Source: Lamellibrachia satsuma
Lineage: Eukaryota; Annelida; Polychaeta; Sabellida; Siboglinidae
Assembly (NCBI GenBank): GCA_033239005.1
Contig: BSQZ01000070.1
Span: forward strand, 947,617 to 1,011,616
Length of the DNA: 64,000 nt
Reading direction: 5' to 3'
The notes under the pieces are model-generated. The model was given only the letters and a program-made list of their open reading frames with translations, did no database searches and was not told the DNA's origin. Positions 48,642 to 62,124 of the stretch are shown one piece after another (within the stretch, counting starts at the first letter, position 1; each line of letters starts with the position of its first letter). The translations under genes and the position numbers were made by a program.

Positions 48642-49040
48642 ATGGCGTATTTACGGGGCAATGGGCCACGGCCCCCATTTGATATTACTTACCATTTTAA
48701 ATTTTTTTCGCATTCGTGTGTAATATGTTGTGCCAGTACGGAAAACGCTGATGGGTGATTAAACTTGGCCCCCTTTGGCCTCACCCTTTGGCCTCCCCCT
48801 TTGGCCTCCCCTTTTGGCCTCCCCCTTTGGCCTCCCCTTTGGCCTCCCCTTTGGTCTCCCCCTTTGGCCTCCCCCTTTGGCCTCCCCCTTTGACCTCCCC
48901 CTTTGGCCTCCCCTTTGGCCTCCCCCTTTGGCCTCCCCCTTGGCCTCCCCCTTTGGCCTCCCCATTTGGCCTCCCCCTTTGGCCTCCCCCTTTGGCCTCC
49001 CCATTTGGCCTCCCGTTTTCGAGACCCTAGATACGCCACT
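48642..49040. mobile_element. MITE-like element with 12-bp GGCC minisatellite, intron 8
   Basis: Ends ATGGCGTATTTACGGGG (48642) and, inverted, AGTGGCGTATCTAGGG (49025-49040) form imperfect terminal inverted repeats. The interior is mostly a 12-bp repeat of CCCCCTTTGGCCT type (48768-49016). No coding sequence and no clear target duplication are seen. Confidence 0.55.
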
Positions 49041-49150
49041 GAATAATGTATGCAGAGAATAAGACAGTTCAAGTTCATTGTCTACCATAATCTAGTATTT
49101 TTTTTTACAAATAATGGTAATTATCCAAGTTTCCCATAAACCATGCTAGT

Positions 49151-49250
49151 ATGTGGTGTAGTATGTGGTGTAGTATGTGGTGTAATATGTGGTGTAGTAT
49201 GTGGTGTAGTAAGTGGTGTAGTATGTGGTATAGTATGCTAGTATGTGATG
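49151..49250 (+). repeat. 12-bp GTAGTATGTGGT tandem repeat, intron 8
   Basis: About eight imperfect copies of TAGTATGTGGTG. Confidence 0.9.
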
Positions 49251-49775
49251 TAGTGCTCACTCCAACCACATTATATTTTAAATTTTCTTAATATTTTCAA
49301 AACCCATACTTCCCTTCCACATAGCCAAATTGGGTAAATAAGATAATAACATATTCAAACTGAATGTCATCGTGAAGCTTTAGTTTCTTAACTTAATAAA
49401 TTAATTAAGACACTGCTCGGTTTGCCTGATCATATATTATAAATGTATAATTGCTGTAGAAAATCTACCATTAAACTTAATGCCTTGATGGATAATTATC
49501 GTCAATATCCAGCTTATTGTCAAAATAAAAGTTTGACAATGTTATATGTATTCGCTTGAAATTATTATAACCTTAGTTTTGGAAACATTAACATACAGTT
49601 TCCAAGTTCCAAGAGATGTTTCTATTATACTATATATTATGTGTTTTTCAGGTGCGTTTCAAAGTTACTCAAAAGCAATGTAAACATTAGTGGTCATATA
49701 TTTACACGTTATCGAAATCCAATAATGCAGGTGTGTCTGTTATTATATTCCGAGTGCGAAACTATTTCCCGACAG

Positions 49776-50030
49776 GCCCTGCGACTGAGTACTTCCGCCC
49801 GCCGAGAAACCAGCGTTGGCGAAATCGTCAACCTGATGTCTGTCGATGCCCAACAGTTTCAGGAAGCTCCGATCTTTCTGCACCTGCTCTGGTCGGCTCC
49901 CCTCACCATTTGTCTATGCATGTACTTCCTGTGGCAGCAGCTCGGACCTTCCTTTCTCGCAGGACTTCTAGTCATACTGCTCATGATTCCTGTCAATGGC
50001 GTCATTGCACAGAAGACGCGCAAACTACAG
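49776..50030 (+). CDS. ABCC1-like: ABCC1-like exon 9: TMD1 with coupling segment
   Basis: Acceptor cccgacag, donor GTAACC. 85 codons. Contains VGEIVNLMSVDAQQF, the most conserved TMD1 block of the ABCC family, and two helices. Confidence 0.96.
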
Positions 50031-50263
50031 GTAACCACAACTCTTCTATTTCCAAATGGGTCCAATTACATCAGTATAATATAAATAACAACATGACAAC
50101 ACTAGAATCCTGCATAATACGAGATGAATACATTGAACTTAAACACGTGTATGTATATCAAGATATTGACGGAAATATTGTCTTGGCATTTAAAGGAAGG
50201 TAGAAGTAAGACTAAAACATATTAACAACCGGAGGGCATCAGGAGTAATGAAGAACCGCGAAG

Positions 50264-50450
50264 AGTTGACATCAGAAGCCTCGTCCTAACAGTCAATGGA
50301 AATATGTTTATATTTTGTGCATAAGTTGAGACCAGAAGCCCCTTCCTAACAGACAATAGAAATATGTTTATATCTTGTGTATAAGTTGACACCAGAAGCC
50401 TCGGCCTAACAGACAAAAGAAATATGTTTAGGTCTTCTGTATAAGCGGAT
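50264..50450 (+). repeat. 60-bp tandem repeat, three copies, intron 9
   Basis: GTTGA(C/G)A(T/C)CAGAAGCC starts at 50265, 50325 and 50385, each followed by CCTAACAG and AAATATGTTTA. Confidence 0.92.
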
Positions 50451-50527
50451 TATAGTTGTGCCTAATTACATTAATATACGACTTTGGTATTTCAGTAATC
50501 CAATAAATGTTTCCTTATGTCTGCAAG

Positions 50528-50593
50528 GTGAAGCAAATGAAACGCAAAGACGGAAGAATAAAACTAATGAGCGAACTACTCAACGGTATAAAG
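50528..50593 (+). CDS. ABCC1-like: ABCC1-like exon 10: 22-codon TMD1 segment
   Basis: Acceptor tctgcaag, donor GTGTGG (weak). Reads KRKDGRIKLMSELLNGIK, matching the K..D.RIKLM.E.LNGIK block. Confidence 0.93.
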
Positions 50594-51013
50594 GTGTGGA
50601 CATGTTTCTCTATTTAGCGTGGAATTAATTAATTAGATATGTTAGAAAAACAATGCAGTCATAGTGTGGAAATATAGTTCTTTCACTAACGGAAAACCTC
50701 TTAATTTTTTCTATGTGAATGGGAAAACGTTTACTTTAAAATTATTTGTAAAAAACCATGTTGTGAATAAACTTTTCCGGGTCTTCGTGAAATGTCTGTT
50801 ATGTACGAACTGATGCTCGTATCTACAAATGCATGGCGGATATGCAAAGCAAACCGAAAAAACGAATATAATTAAAATATAACATTTCCGTCTCTGTTAA
50901 TAAAAATACTTTTAAGATATAAATTATATGATATATATGCTGATTATAAATTTGGCTACCTACTGAAAAAGGATGGTTAAAATAACGAAAATGCGTATAT
51001 ATGTATGTGTGTG

Positions 51014-51278
<265 letters not shown>

Positions 51279-51986
51279 TATATATATTTCGTTATTAGTA
51301 TTATCGTTATTAATTGTGCTCCTTACGTGGTAGCACCAGTATCATATTAACACTGTTCCTACTACCATATCCAACAGTATGCCGAGTTTGGGTCTCCCGG
51401 GGATTATTTTTAGCACAGTAGAAGTATTTGATATTGTATTGTGTTTTATTGTATTGTATTGTATTGTATTGTATAGATACATGTAGACTTTCGCCGTCTT
51501 TCCAAGGGTATTCAGTTCGCCTGACGTCCAGGTAGGAATGCGGTCACCGTAGACGCGTGGAAGTTCGTACTTCCCCTAATTCCCATTGTCGCTGTCTCTG
51601 TTTTCCCTATCCAGACCGTTTTATTCACGCGTCTTCTCTATCTGTGAGACTCCCGGTCTACCACGTTTGCTCCTTCCCAGTCTATTATATGGTTGTTTGG
51701 TCTGTGAGGGTTGACTTGTTGATGGTGGACTGTGGCCTTTTCTCTTCACTACTCATGGCGATTCTCTTTCTTGCATGGTATTAGACATCCCCCGTCTCTC
51801 CTACGTATGTTGCACAACGACTCTTACATGGCAGTTAGCAGTCTCCCCAGGTATTTAAATTGTTGGATATGTTAATAAGAATTGTTTTATTATAAAGATA
51901 TATACTTGCACGCTTACATCTAATAATAAAATAACAACATATTTTTGGATCCAGTTGGCAACTAGCCACACCTCGACGTGTTGTAG

Positions 51987-52124
51987 GCATTGAAGCTGTA
52001 CGCGTGGGAAGAACCGTTCAGAGATCGAATCCTCGAAAAGCGGAAGAATGAATTACAGGTGCTGCAGACAGCGGCTTTCATGCGAGCAGGCAGCGCCATT
52101 TGTTGGTTTATGTCCCCATATCTC
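51987..52124 (+). CDS. ABCC1-like: ABCC1-like exon 11: TMD1
   Basis: Acceptor gttgtag, donor GTGAGC. 46 codons starting ALKLYAWEEPF, the conserved LKLYAWE motif, then a helix ending WFMSPYL. Confidence 0.95.
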
Positions 52125-52520
52125 GTGAGCATCACATATCGTTTATGACAGTAGATAATGCCACCAGTTGGTTCATGGCCCCAATCGTCGTGAGCACTTG
52201 ACAACCACATTGAACACCCCGAGCTATTCTCTCTGGCTCACATGTACATGTTTAACGTAAACATATGTCTTTTTGTTTAGTAGCTGGTAAAGCTACAACT
52301 GAGTGCAGTGAGAATTATATTGTTCTTTTGCCACTAATCGTATATTTCTGTAGGGTGTGACGTTGCCAGTGCTGAAACTGTGTATTTCTGTTTTCAAAAT
52401 ATAAAACGAAACTAATTCCGTCTTCTTCATTGTACAGTATATTTATTTTTAACATCGCCACAACTAAAAGCCCACATTACATTGCTATATATCCTGTTGA
52501 TCTGCATTATCTGTCAACAG

Positions 52521-52667
52521 GTGGCTCTCGGGTCGTTCTCCGTGTACGTGCTGTCTTCCCCGGAGAACGTGCTAGACGCTAACAAAGCATTTGTGTCGCT
52601 GTCCCTCTTCAATATCATGCAAATCCCTATGTCCTTGCTGCCATCAACGCTTTCTTATAGTGTCCAG
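52521..52667 (+). CDS. ABCC1-like: ABCC1-like exon 12: end of TMD1
   Basis: Acceptor tcaacag, donor GTATTC. 49 codons. Reads LDANKAFVSLSLFNIM, matching LDA..AFVSL.LFNI, and ends SYSVQ. Confidence 0.95.
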
Positions 52668-54387
52668 GTATTCACATGTAGTTTATTATATTTAATGCGT
52701 ATGCACCATAGACATAAATAGAACACCCGTTAGTAAAACAAGACCGCTAAGCTCTTATCAGTTGACACATGATAAAGTGATGCCGGCATGGACCAGTGAC
52801 ATTCATACTACTGCACGGCAAGAACCCACTGGAGGCTCAGTGTTTATACTGTACAGCACCCAGTCTTCATCATATATCTATAGATATACAGTACTAATAA
52901 GAGATTATTACTATATAGCTATATATACCTAATACCTTATTACTTGCACAATCTATCCATGCACCTTGTATATCAAATACATATTAACTATAACAGTAGC
53001 ACCACTAAACATGATCGAAACTGAACTTTATGAAGTGCTCTATACATGTATTAGATAATGACTGCAAGAGGTCAAAATCTCATTAAGCCCTGTTGGACAT
53101 TCTTCTCTAAGGTCCCAAAAATATTCTTTTCCCATCTTCCAACACATTCCCCAGCTGCTCCATCACAGCTGTTTCCATCTGCAGATCAAGATCTCTCGAA
53201 TGTTATCTGGCCAACTTGCCCAAGGACACGTCTCATGTAAAGAAATGTGCTCTCTCATTTAAGCTGTCAATTGTTTTAGTAGGCAACCTTTCACATGGTT
53301 TGTCAAACAAATGCATAGAATGCAATAAATGTTGCAATGTGTACAGAATGAGTTACATGATAGTGGTTCATACAACGAAGAAAAGGCAAACGATGACCAA
53401 AAAGGGGAGAGCCTCATTAAATGCAGATGACTTAATAAAGAAAAAAAATCTTATTAATGAGCTAACATCTAGTAGAGTTTTATAAAAGAGTTACAAATAT
53501 GCATACATGCACGCACACAGTATTTATAAAACTGAATCCTACCCCTATAACATTTTATGTTGCACCCAATCAATGTGACTACTGGGAAACACTTAATGTA
53601 CGCTCCACCAAGAAAAACAAACGTATCTCTAATATATTGATATTTCAGAACATTTTCGAAACTGTTACATTCATTCACATATACACTAACACAGCATAAA
53701 CATTTGCAACATAAATTACCTGAAAATAACGAGATGTTAGATCCTGTCTTCTGTCGATTCGTACAGCTGTAAGCCACACAGGAAATAACCATATTCGTTT
53801 TCCCATAACTTTCTCCAGCAAGCCTCCAAGATGTTTGTCTTGAAGAGTTTAACACTAATGCATGTATGAACAACCCAACTGCCCACACTTATAACACAAC
53901 TGCTGGGACCACCCTCACCCAAATTATTTACCAGTCTGGTGGCCATGCCCCATTAAGAACAAATGACAATGACAAATCTTCAAGTTAATTGGTTCCTGGT
54001 GTCATCGTCACTGGCTACTAGTTTATAATTCTCTGGTAGCCACCTCATCTTCATTGCTTTTGTTTGCCTTATATTGTAAATGATGATGGTGAGGAGGAAA
54101 TGCATTAACTTACTTACTCACTTACTTACTCACTTACTTACTCACTTACTTATTTACTTACTTACATATGTTAGACAACTATTTTTAACATGCTATGTTC
54201 ACACTATAAACAGTACTACCCTATGTGTCCTGCAGTGGATGCAACTGTTTCTGCCGTGCAATGAAATGCCGGCCAGTGGTCCATACCCGCTTCACTGCAG
54301 TGAGCTGGCTTGTCGCTCTTGTTTATACGGGGGTGATTAATGATGTAACTCTATGGTATGCACACACACTCACACAAAGACACAAAG

Positions 54388-54464
<77 letters not shown>

Positions 54465-54809
54465 CGCACACACGCACACACGCACACACGCACACACGCA
54501 CACACGCACACACGCACACACGCACACACGCACACACGCACACACGCACACACGCACACACGCACACACGCACACACGCACACACGCACACACGCACACA
54601 CGCGCACACGCGCACACGCGCACACGCGCACACGCGCACACGCGCACACGCGCACACGTGCACATTGAAACGTGCCATTCTAACAATCATATCCAAAACA
54701 TAGATATCAATTTGATATGTTACATTCAACGTGGTTGGCCAGGCGTATACATTTTCTTTAGTTTCGAGAGGCGATGCATGTTTGTCCATCGTGTTGATGT
54801 TGCTTCCAG
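52668..54809. other. Intron 12, 2.1 kb
   Basis: Holds an ACTTACTT-type repeat (54107-54170) and the CA/CGCACACA array at 54369-54660. No coding remnant is recognised. Confidence 0.7.
54369..54660 (+). repeat. Layered (CA)n - (CGCACACA)n - (CGCGCACA)n array
   Basis: Pure CA to about 54457, then about 18 units of the 8-mer CGCACACA to 54600, then seven units of CGCGCACA to about 54657. Each block differs from the previous by one further A-to-G change per unit. Confidence 0.97.
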
Positions 54810-54894
54810 GCAGCTGTGTCCATTGGTCGTATCAATAAGTTCTTGAGGAGCGAAGAACTCGACGAGGACAGCGTGAGTCACGACCAGATGACAG
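54810..54894 (+). CDS. ABCC1-like: ABCC1-like exon 13: TMD1-NBD1 connection
   Basis: Acceptor gcttccag, donor GTTAGT. Reads AAVSIGRINKFLRSEELDED, the A.VS..R...FL...EL block. Phase 1 out. Confidence 0.93.
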
Positions 54895-55147
54895 GTTAGT
54901 GTCAATCCAAAGTTCGCAGTCGCCGCATACCACAATACTATCTTCTACCATGTATTCTATATCCATAACAAAACAAGGAACGAGAATACGTTCATATTAC
55001 CTGGATCTCCCGTACGACATGCTGTGGTATATGAGACGTTGTTTTTAGTGCATTGTATTTGTATACGGTTACAATTATACCATCATTTCTTTGTCGTTAG
55101 AAGTAAGTCGTGTTTGGAAAGGATTCTCATGTCGCCTGTTATTTCAG

Positions 55148-55214
55148 AGGAAGTCCTAAAAGTCGACGAAGGTGTATTCAGCTGGAACCGAAGTGAAAAG
55201 CCCACTCTCATAAC
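55148..55214 (+). CDS. ABCC1-like: ABCC1-like exon 14: NBD1 A-loop
   Basis: Acceptor atttcag, donor GTAAGG. Reads GVFSWNRSEKPTL; the Trp is the A-loop aromatic residue that stacks on the adenine. Phase 2 in the junction. Confidence 0.92.
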
Positions 55215-55372
55215 GTAAGGTTTTAACAAACAGTAACTTCTGGCCTTTTATTTATTGATTACAAAACAAAATACACAGTTATGTTTGCAAAACGGACTAC
55301 GTATACATTTATCTCAATCTTTTCATCCGCGATTACTCCAATGTTTATCGAATATTTTCAGTGTTTAGGTAG

Positions 55373-55567
<195 letters not shown>

Positions 55568-55807
55568 TAATATGGTCACCCCATCGCGTTTTAAAATTTA
55601 TTTCCAATGACATCTTATATCCTGTTCATATGTTCATAGAGTTGTCTGCATAAGCGTTTGTGTAAAGAAATTGCTTGTTTGGAAATTATGTTTATTACCG
55701 ACAATTCTACCGACCATCGGGTCACGTTGGCACGTTATGCAAACACTCACAATGGATCCCGATCACGCAGACGATTGTGATTGGGAGGAGCCGAGATCGG
55801 TGCGTAA

Positions 55808-56032
<225 letters not shown>

Positions 56033-56191
56033 TAATAGAAAACTATAGTAGTTCACAATATTATAAATTTTGCTAGACAAGAAAATTTTTCATTTACACT
56101 TAGTGCGACGAATTAGAAACACTAGTTCTGTGACGTCTCATGGTTCCGTTACAGCCTCTGCTAAATCAGGTTAGAAAGGTATATTCGCCAT

Positions 56192-56198
<7 letters not shown>

Positions 56199-56270
<72 letters not shown>
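56199..56270 (+). repeat. (AT)n microsatellite, intron 16
   Basis: About 72 bp of pure AT repeat. Confidence 0.97.
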
Positions 56271-56273
<3 letters not shown>

Positions 56274-56637
56274 CTTGTGGCATTTATACATTAAAGGTGT
56301 CAACGCAATTCATTTAGTCCATCTGAATCACGTTCATTAATGTTTAAATCAGTCATATGTGAATAGTTTATTAGTGACTTAACTTTAACTGTTAGATCGA
56401 GTCATAAGCAAGAGTGTAAGTAGCCACATCGCATAGTGTGTAGATGCGGACTACACATGGCAACTGTTACCCTATTTCGCCGAATATTGAAAAATTGTGA
56501 CCGATGATTTCATCAAAGTTAAATAACAAATTTGCACTAACGAAATTGCATGTCGTATTCTATACTTGATGTTTTCGAATTTGTTTGACAAAATGAATTT
56601 GAAATGAGGCTAGTAAAAACTCGAATTACGGAAGTAG

Positions 56638-57050
<413 letters not shown>

Positions 57051-57165
57051 CTTATAATAATAATAAACTGATATAGCGCCTACATCTCCAGGAACCTGAG
57101 TTCAGTGGCGCAACAAAACATAAGCATTAGTCATTATCATGAACAGGGACGCGCAAAAGTCATTA

Positions 57166-57650
57166 TTAGAACAAGGGACCAACCGAAGATTGATGGTGGA
57201 AATGCAAGGTAGCAATAGTTTCAATTGATTTCAAAGTGATGGGAAGTTCATTCCAGAACCTAGGCGCAGATGCAGAGAAAGCACGTTTGCCCAGGTCCAG
57301 CTTAGTTTTAGGAACAATACATTGTTGTGAAATAGACGATCTGAACTGCCTACGGATATATGAAAGATGCAGGAGACTAGCAAAGTAGGGTGGTTGACGT
57401 GTAGATAGAGCACAATATGTAGGAAGGGACAATTAAATTTGATTCCGTAGGTAACAGGAATCCAGTGCAGCTGTATACGTAGTGGTAATAGTGGTGAAAA
57501 ACGAGGCGCCATGAGTACAGCACGTGCAAGACAATGTTGTTCACGCTGCAGTTTAGCTAAGTCTCTTTCAGCAATGTAGTAGTTAATTACAATAGTCAAG
57601 GCGGGGATGGTGAGAGAAATATTAATGTCCTACTGAGGGGAAGGTTAAAA
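57166..57650 (-). mobile_element. LINE reverse-transcriptase C-terminal fragment in intron 17
   Basis: Minus-strand frames read ERDLAKLQREQHCLARAVL, LQLHWIPV-like and RAFSASAPRFWNELP, the C-terminal pattern of CR1/jockey-group LINE ORF2. The frames are shifted; this is a short 5'-truncated relic. Confidence 0.75.
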
Positions 57651-58050
57651 CAGTTATCACGTTAATTAACAGTTTGAGAGAATTTTGAAAGGGAAACCAT
57701 TTTATACAAATTAGGTAATATTATTAGTAGAGATATGTCATTACTAACTGTCTCTCAGTCTGTATGTTTGGTTGTCTCCCATCTTAAAATAATATATTAA
57801 GTTGATTAATGATGTATTGTGGAGACCAGCAACACGTATGAATTAGGGGTTGGCTATTCACTAAGTCTTGTTAACGGAGTAGGAGCTCGGCTTTTCAAAA
57901 TCAGACCAATTTAGTGTTGCAGCTATGACCTATGCAAAATACAATACAAAAACATTGCCTGATAAATTAGTGATGTTTTGCAGGAAATTTATGTTTCGGG
58001 TTCAATGTGGGGGATGGATTGAATTTAGAACACGTCACGTGTTTGCACAG

Positions 58051-58237
58051 ACGCGCCTCATGGTGACAAACAGCGTCGCTTACCTGCATAAGATGGACGC
58101 CATTGTGGTGCTGAAGAACGGAGAGATCTCGGAGATGGGCACATTCCAGGAATTGCTGAGTAACAAGGCGGCCTTCGCAGAATTCATCGTCACCTATCTC
58201 AACGACCCCGATATATACAACGAATTAGACCCTCATC
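58051..58237 (+). CDS. ABCC1-like: ABCC1-like exon 18: NBD1 end, H-loop Asn, linker start
   Basis: Acceptor tttgcacag, donor GTGAGT. Reads TRLMVTNSVAYLHKMDAIVV and EISEMGTFQELL. The H-loop, normally VTH in this family, is VTN (AAC at 58069-58071). Phase 1 out. Confidence 0.95.
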
Positions 58238-58530
58238 GTGAGTAGTTGTGGCCTATGAGGGCAGGGTGGGTCTGATCGTGGCATGGTGGTAAGGTGGTAG
58301 CCAACGGAACACTTTTCAATATGAAGATGGCGCCACTCAAAAATCCGGTCCCTCGTACTTGACGTTGTTGCTCACATTCATCGTAAAATAGGGCCTTCAA
58401 TAGTCCCATGATTATTGACTTGTGCGCCAGATACTCGTGTATATATGCCAACACGGAAATGTTCAAATGTCTCTATTTATGCCTGATGCACTAGCATTCC
58501 TCCGTCAAAGTTCTTCTCTTCTCTTCAGCA

Positions 58531-59380
58531 TACACGTCACGACGCGACTGGGTTTTAATCTTCAATGCGTCTACGACTATTTGTCGTGACATATATGCCC
58601 CTTGCGACGTGACGCTTGTCTTGGGGCAGTCGTTATCCAGACTTCACAGCGCCGTAGAATATCAAACGTGTATGCCGGTACGATCTCCGTCTGCGAAGCG
58701 TCAGCGACGTATTTGTTTACCTACCGAAATGTTTGAGACGCTTAGCCAATCAGGAGCTACTTAGCAGTCGTGGGACTGTCCCTAAGAACGTGTTGCAGGT
58801 GGCAAATACTGCATGGAATATAGAATTAGAAGAGAAGTTATTAAATCGCTGACAGGAGAGGCGTACCTGTGAGTGACAAGGAAACGTGATGTGATAGAAA
58901 CACGTTCGGCTGGCGGTATGCTCGCCCGCACCGACGTATTCTGCTTCACGATGGCAGGACGTACCAGGTCCACTATGTAGTGGAAGAGTCCACGTCCATC
59001 CTCAGTAGATCACGAAGCGAAACGCCGTCGTTCATGCTGAATTATCGCACTATGTTATTAAAGGCCCCTTTTCATCAAGGCTGAACCAGTGCCTGGTCCA
59101 CCATGAACGACGACGTTCTCTTCTCTGCCCACGACGCCGGATGATCAGATAAGTACTGCTCAAAGCCAGAGCGCGCCATTGATGAGCAGACATGTGAGAC
59201 ATTTTCGAATAGTTTCACAGGATTCCGCTGCCCAGTGGCGGTAGTTCCAGCCGCTACCAACAGGAGAGCATGCATCAACCTATCGCGGTTGTCAGTCGCT
59301 ACCCCCTAGCCTTAGTTGTCCGCGACAAATCGGCGCAAACAATTCGTCGCAAAAAAATAATTGTCGCGTCGTGACTTGTA
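58531..59380 (-). mobile_element. Harbinger-like DNA transposon remnant in intron 18
   Basis: Termini TACACGTCACGACGCGAC (58531-58548) and, inverted, TACAAGTCACGACGCGAC (59363-59380) match at 17 of 18 bases. Minus-strand frames inside (58973-58782 and further pieces to about 59100) read VRPAIVKQNTSVRASIPPAE, RVSITSRFLVT and a SLRDLLRMD segment, the N-terminal pattern of Harbinger (HARBI1-like) transposases. The catalytic part is absent. Confidence 0.65.
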
Positions 59381-60012
59381 TGGCGGGCTTTAGTTGCGAA
59401 AGAGTCAAAAATCCATATTTTTTGAGACAGACATTGTTAAAAAAAGTAAAGTGCTGATGACTGCATGGACCGGATTGTCGAATAAATGCTGCCACCATGA
59501 GGCTTAGTTTGCAAATTCCGTCATTGTGGTTGGCGTAATGTGACACCACTCTGTATGTCCACATCACTTGTTTTGAATGTAGTTAATTATCTGATAACAT
59601 TTGTTCTATATTTGTGGCGCTGTATTCTACCTGTCTTCTACTTCTACGGTCATCTCGATACCCCGGGCTGCTGGCTGTCACGTACTGTGCATTGTCTTCG
59701 TGTCAGATTTAGTTTAAATCAAAACATCAGAAAAACTATGCGGGAATAGGTTACTACATTCTTTGTGCGTTCTCATCGAGGCTATTATATCTAACGATAA
59801 AAATCAAACTTTCGATTATGTATTTACAACAGTACGCTCTCTTTTACTATACCGACGGCGCACATGTTACTTAAACTATTTTCCCAGTACCGATTGGAAC
59901 ACCAACAAACCTGATTTGCGATGGCCTAAAACAATTGTGGAAACAATTTTAAACGGTAAATGCTCAGTTAATAATGTGATGTGTGAAACTATTATGTCAC
60001 GTGTCGTTCCAG

Positions 60013-60136
60013 CCTTGCAGGAGCTGCAGCGGCAGTTGTCGGGTTTGAGCGACGCAACGCTCTCGGATACCAGTGAGCAGATGTCTGACCCAGCTCGTGG
60101 GTCGGGGTCAGATAATGAGAGTACACCAAGTCCAAG
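60013..60136 (+). CDS. ABCC1-like: ABCC1-like exon 19: regulatory linker
   Basis: The acceptor cgttccag at 60012 is chosen over the AG at 60020 because only it keeps the frame from exon 18. Reads LQELQRQLSGLSDATLSD, matching the LQRQLS block of MRP1, then Ser/Asp-rich sequence. Donor GTAAGT, phase 2. Confidence 0.85.
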
Positions 60137-61199
60137 GTAAGTGACGTATCACACATCGTCAAATGAATTGGGTGGAATAACTGGCCAGACCATTCTCAGG
60201 ACTGATAGCATGAAACGGGGCTTGACCCATCGCATCTCATCTACACCTCGCATCAAGGGAGTAAATAGTATAGTGATTATGGTAAGCAACTTTACTGGCC
60301 TTATGCTTGCTAATATGGTACAGATGCTGCACCCTACATGATACTCAATAATCACTTCGCGTATTGTCAATACCACTTCAATGTCAGTACAAACTGCAGT
60401 AACTTCAAAGGTATTCATAATTACTACATGCGTCCAACAACAGATTTGTAGGTATCAGTATATTCGAATTGGCCAAGCTGAATTTAAGCTGCGTTGATAG
60501 GAGGCGATGTTTCGTTGTTATGACGTGATTTTCACGTAACTAAAGAATCATGTTACGTGGGTTGCCATTGTTTAAAAACGTCATCGCGGCGACTCCAATA
60601 AATATGCTTCGTGTATTCAACTTTCTGTTTATGTTTGACGGAATGGGAGGGTTATTTCCTTGTTCTTACAGAAAGCGAAAAAGAGTGATCAACAAATGTG
60701 ATCAACAAACTAGTAGAAGAATAATTGTAATAGCTTAGAAAACATTCCAAGATATGTCAACTCTTCTGAAGAATAGGAATATATCGATGCAAGCCGCGAT
60801 AGCAGTTCTCATGCGTTATGTAAAAAAGAAGCACTTCTATGTGATCAACAAACTAGTAGAAGAATAATTGTAATATCATATGGGGGTGAAACCTCCGATT
60901 AAAAGGCCGTGGAAAAAATGGAAAGGACTCAAAGCTAAAGGCGGCTATAGAATAAATAAATTGTTGAAACAGATGACTCGAAAAGACAGCCAATAACAAC
61001 CAACTGCTTACAAATTCAAAGGACATAGTTGCACTGATGGCCGTGATCGCCAACATTACCACACGTAGCAACTGCACTTGAAGAACAACAAGAACAACAA
61101 CTATATTTACTGGTCATACAACCAGCCAACTACAGGGATGCGTTGGTTCCTTGTGGTGTGATCAACCATACACACGCTGGTAGTACTAGTCCTGACACA

Positions 61200-61985
61200 C
61201 CTGACTTAAGTGTTTTTACTCCCCGGCAGAGTATAGGCCATCAACGACTCCTTTCCACCGGACACGGTGTTGGGCTCGGGTTTGCAGTTCTCTCCATTTG
61301 TATTCTGCTTTTGACATCTCTGCTTCTACATCTCTTCGCCATTTACTTACACAAGTTTGGATCTTCTGTAGTGTTGATTGTATGGTACGCCATGTCTATG
61401 ATCCATATATTAGCACCGCCTTAACATTTGAGTTAAAAAGCTTGGTTGGTATTGGAATTTATTTGGACTTCTTATCATATCTTATTACGCACGATGAAGG
61501 CTGGTCTTGCTTTACAAATCCTAGTCCTTACATCATTATTTGTTCCTCCGTTTGTGTCCACAATACTTCGTTGGTATGTGAAAGACTGTAATTCATCTAG
61601 AAATGTAACTGGGTCGTTCTTGCTGTTGATGTTGGTATAATCATAGTTTTGCCTTGTCACATTTAATCGTAACGTGGCTGCAGTTGTTTCCATTATTGAT
61701 GTCTCTTCTTTCATTTGATTCTGGATGTGCAAAGGAAGAGCCAGATCATCAACAAAGTCAAGATCATCTAGTTGGTCCCATAGCGTCCACTGTAAACCAT
61801 TTTCGTTCCTTCTGTAGCTGTTCTTATGATCCAGTCAATGACCATTAGGAACAGAAGTGGCGACATGATGCAGCCCTGTCTCCTGCAAGTCTTTACATCA
61901 AATCTGTAAATGGTCTTCCCTTCCTGTAGAACTCGCCATTCCTTTCTATGTCGTTTTGATTTCCATTTAAACATTGTAGTAATTT
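61200..61985 (-). mobile_element. RTE-like LINE fragment in intron 19
   Basis: Minus-strand frames contain CRRQGCIMSPLLFLMVIDWI, LQSFTYQRSIVDTNGGTNND and a C-terminal WRRDVEAEMSKAEYKWRELQ stretch, the pattern of RTE-type reverse transcriptase. It is frameshifted and internally deleted; the catalytic ADD block is not seen. Confidence 0.7.
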
Positions 61986-62124
61986 AGGACATCTTTATAT
62001 TCTCACTGGTATTGTTTCCATTTGACCCCAATTTTGTTATGGGTTTTCCTGTTGTAATTGATGTATACTATTTCATGGAGACGGTCTCTCCATCTTACAC
62101 CAATGCTATCCAAATCTGTTTTAG

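Noticed and set aside
60672..60699. AG followed by AAAGCGAAAAAGAGT near 60.67 kb as ABCC exon 20
   Set aside because: The frame from exon 19 reaches a stop within ten codons; the exon at 62125 keeps the frame and links to exon 21.
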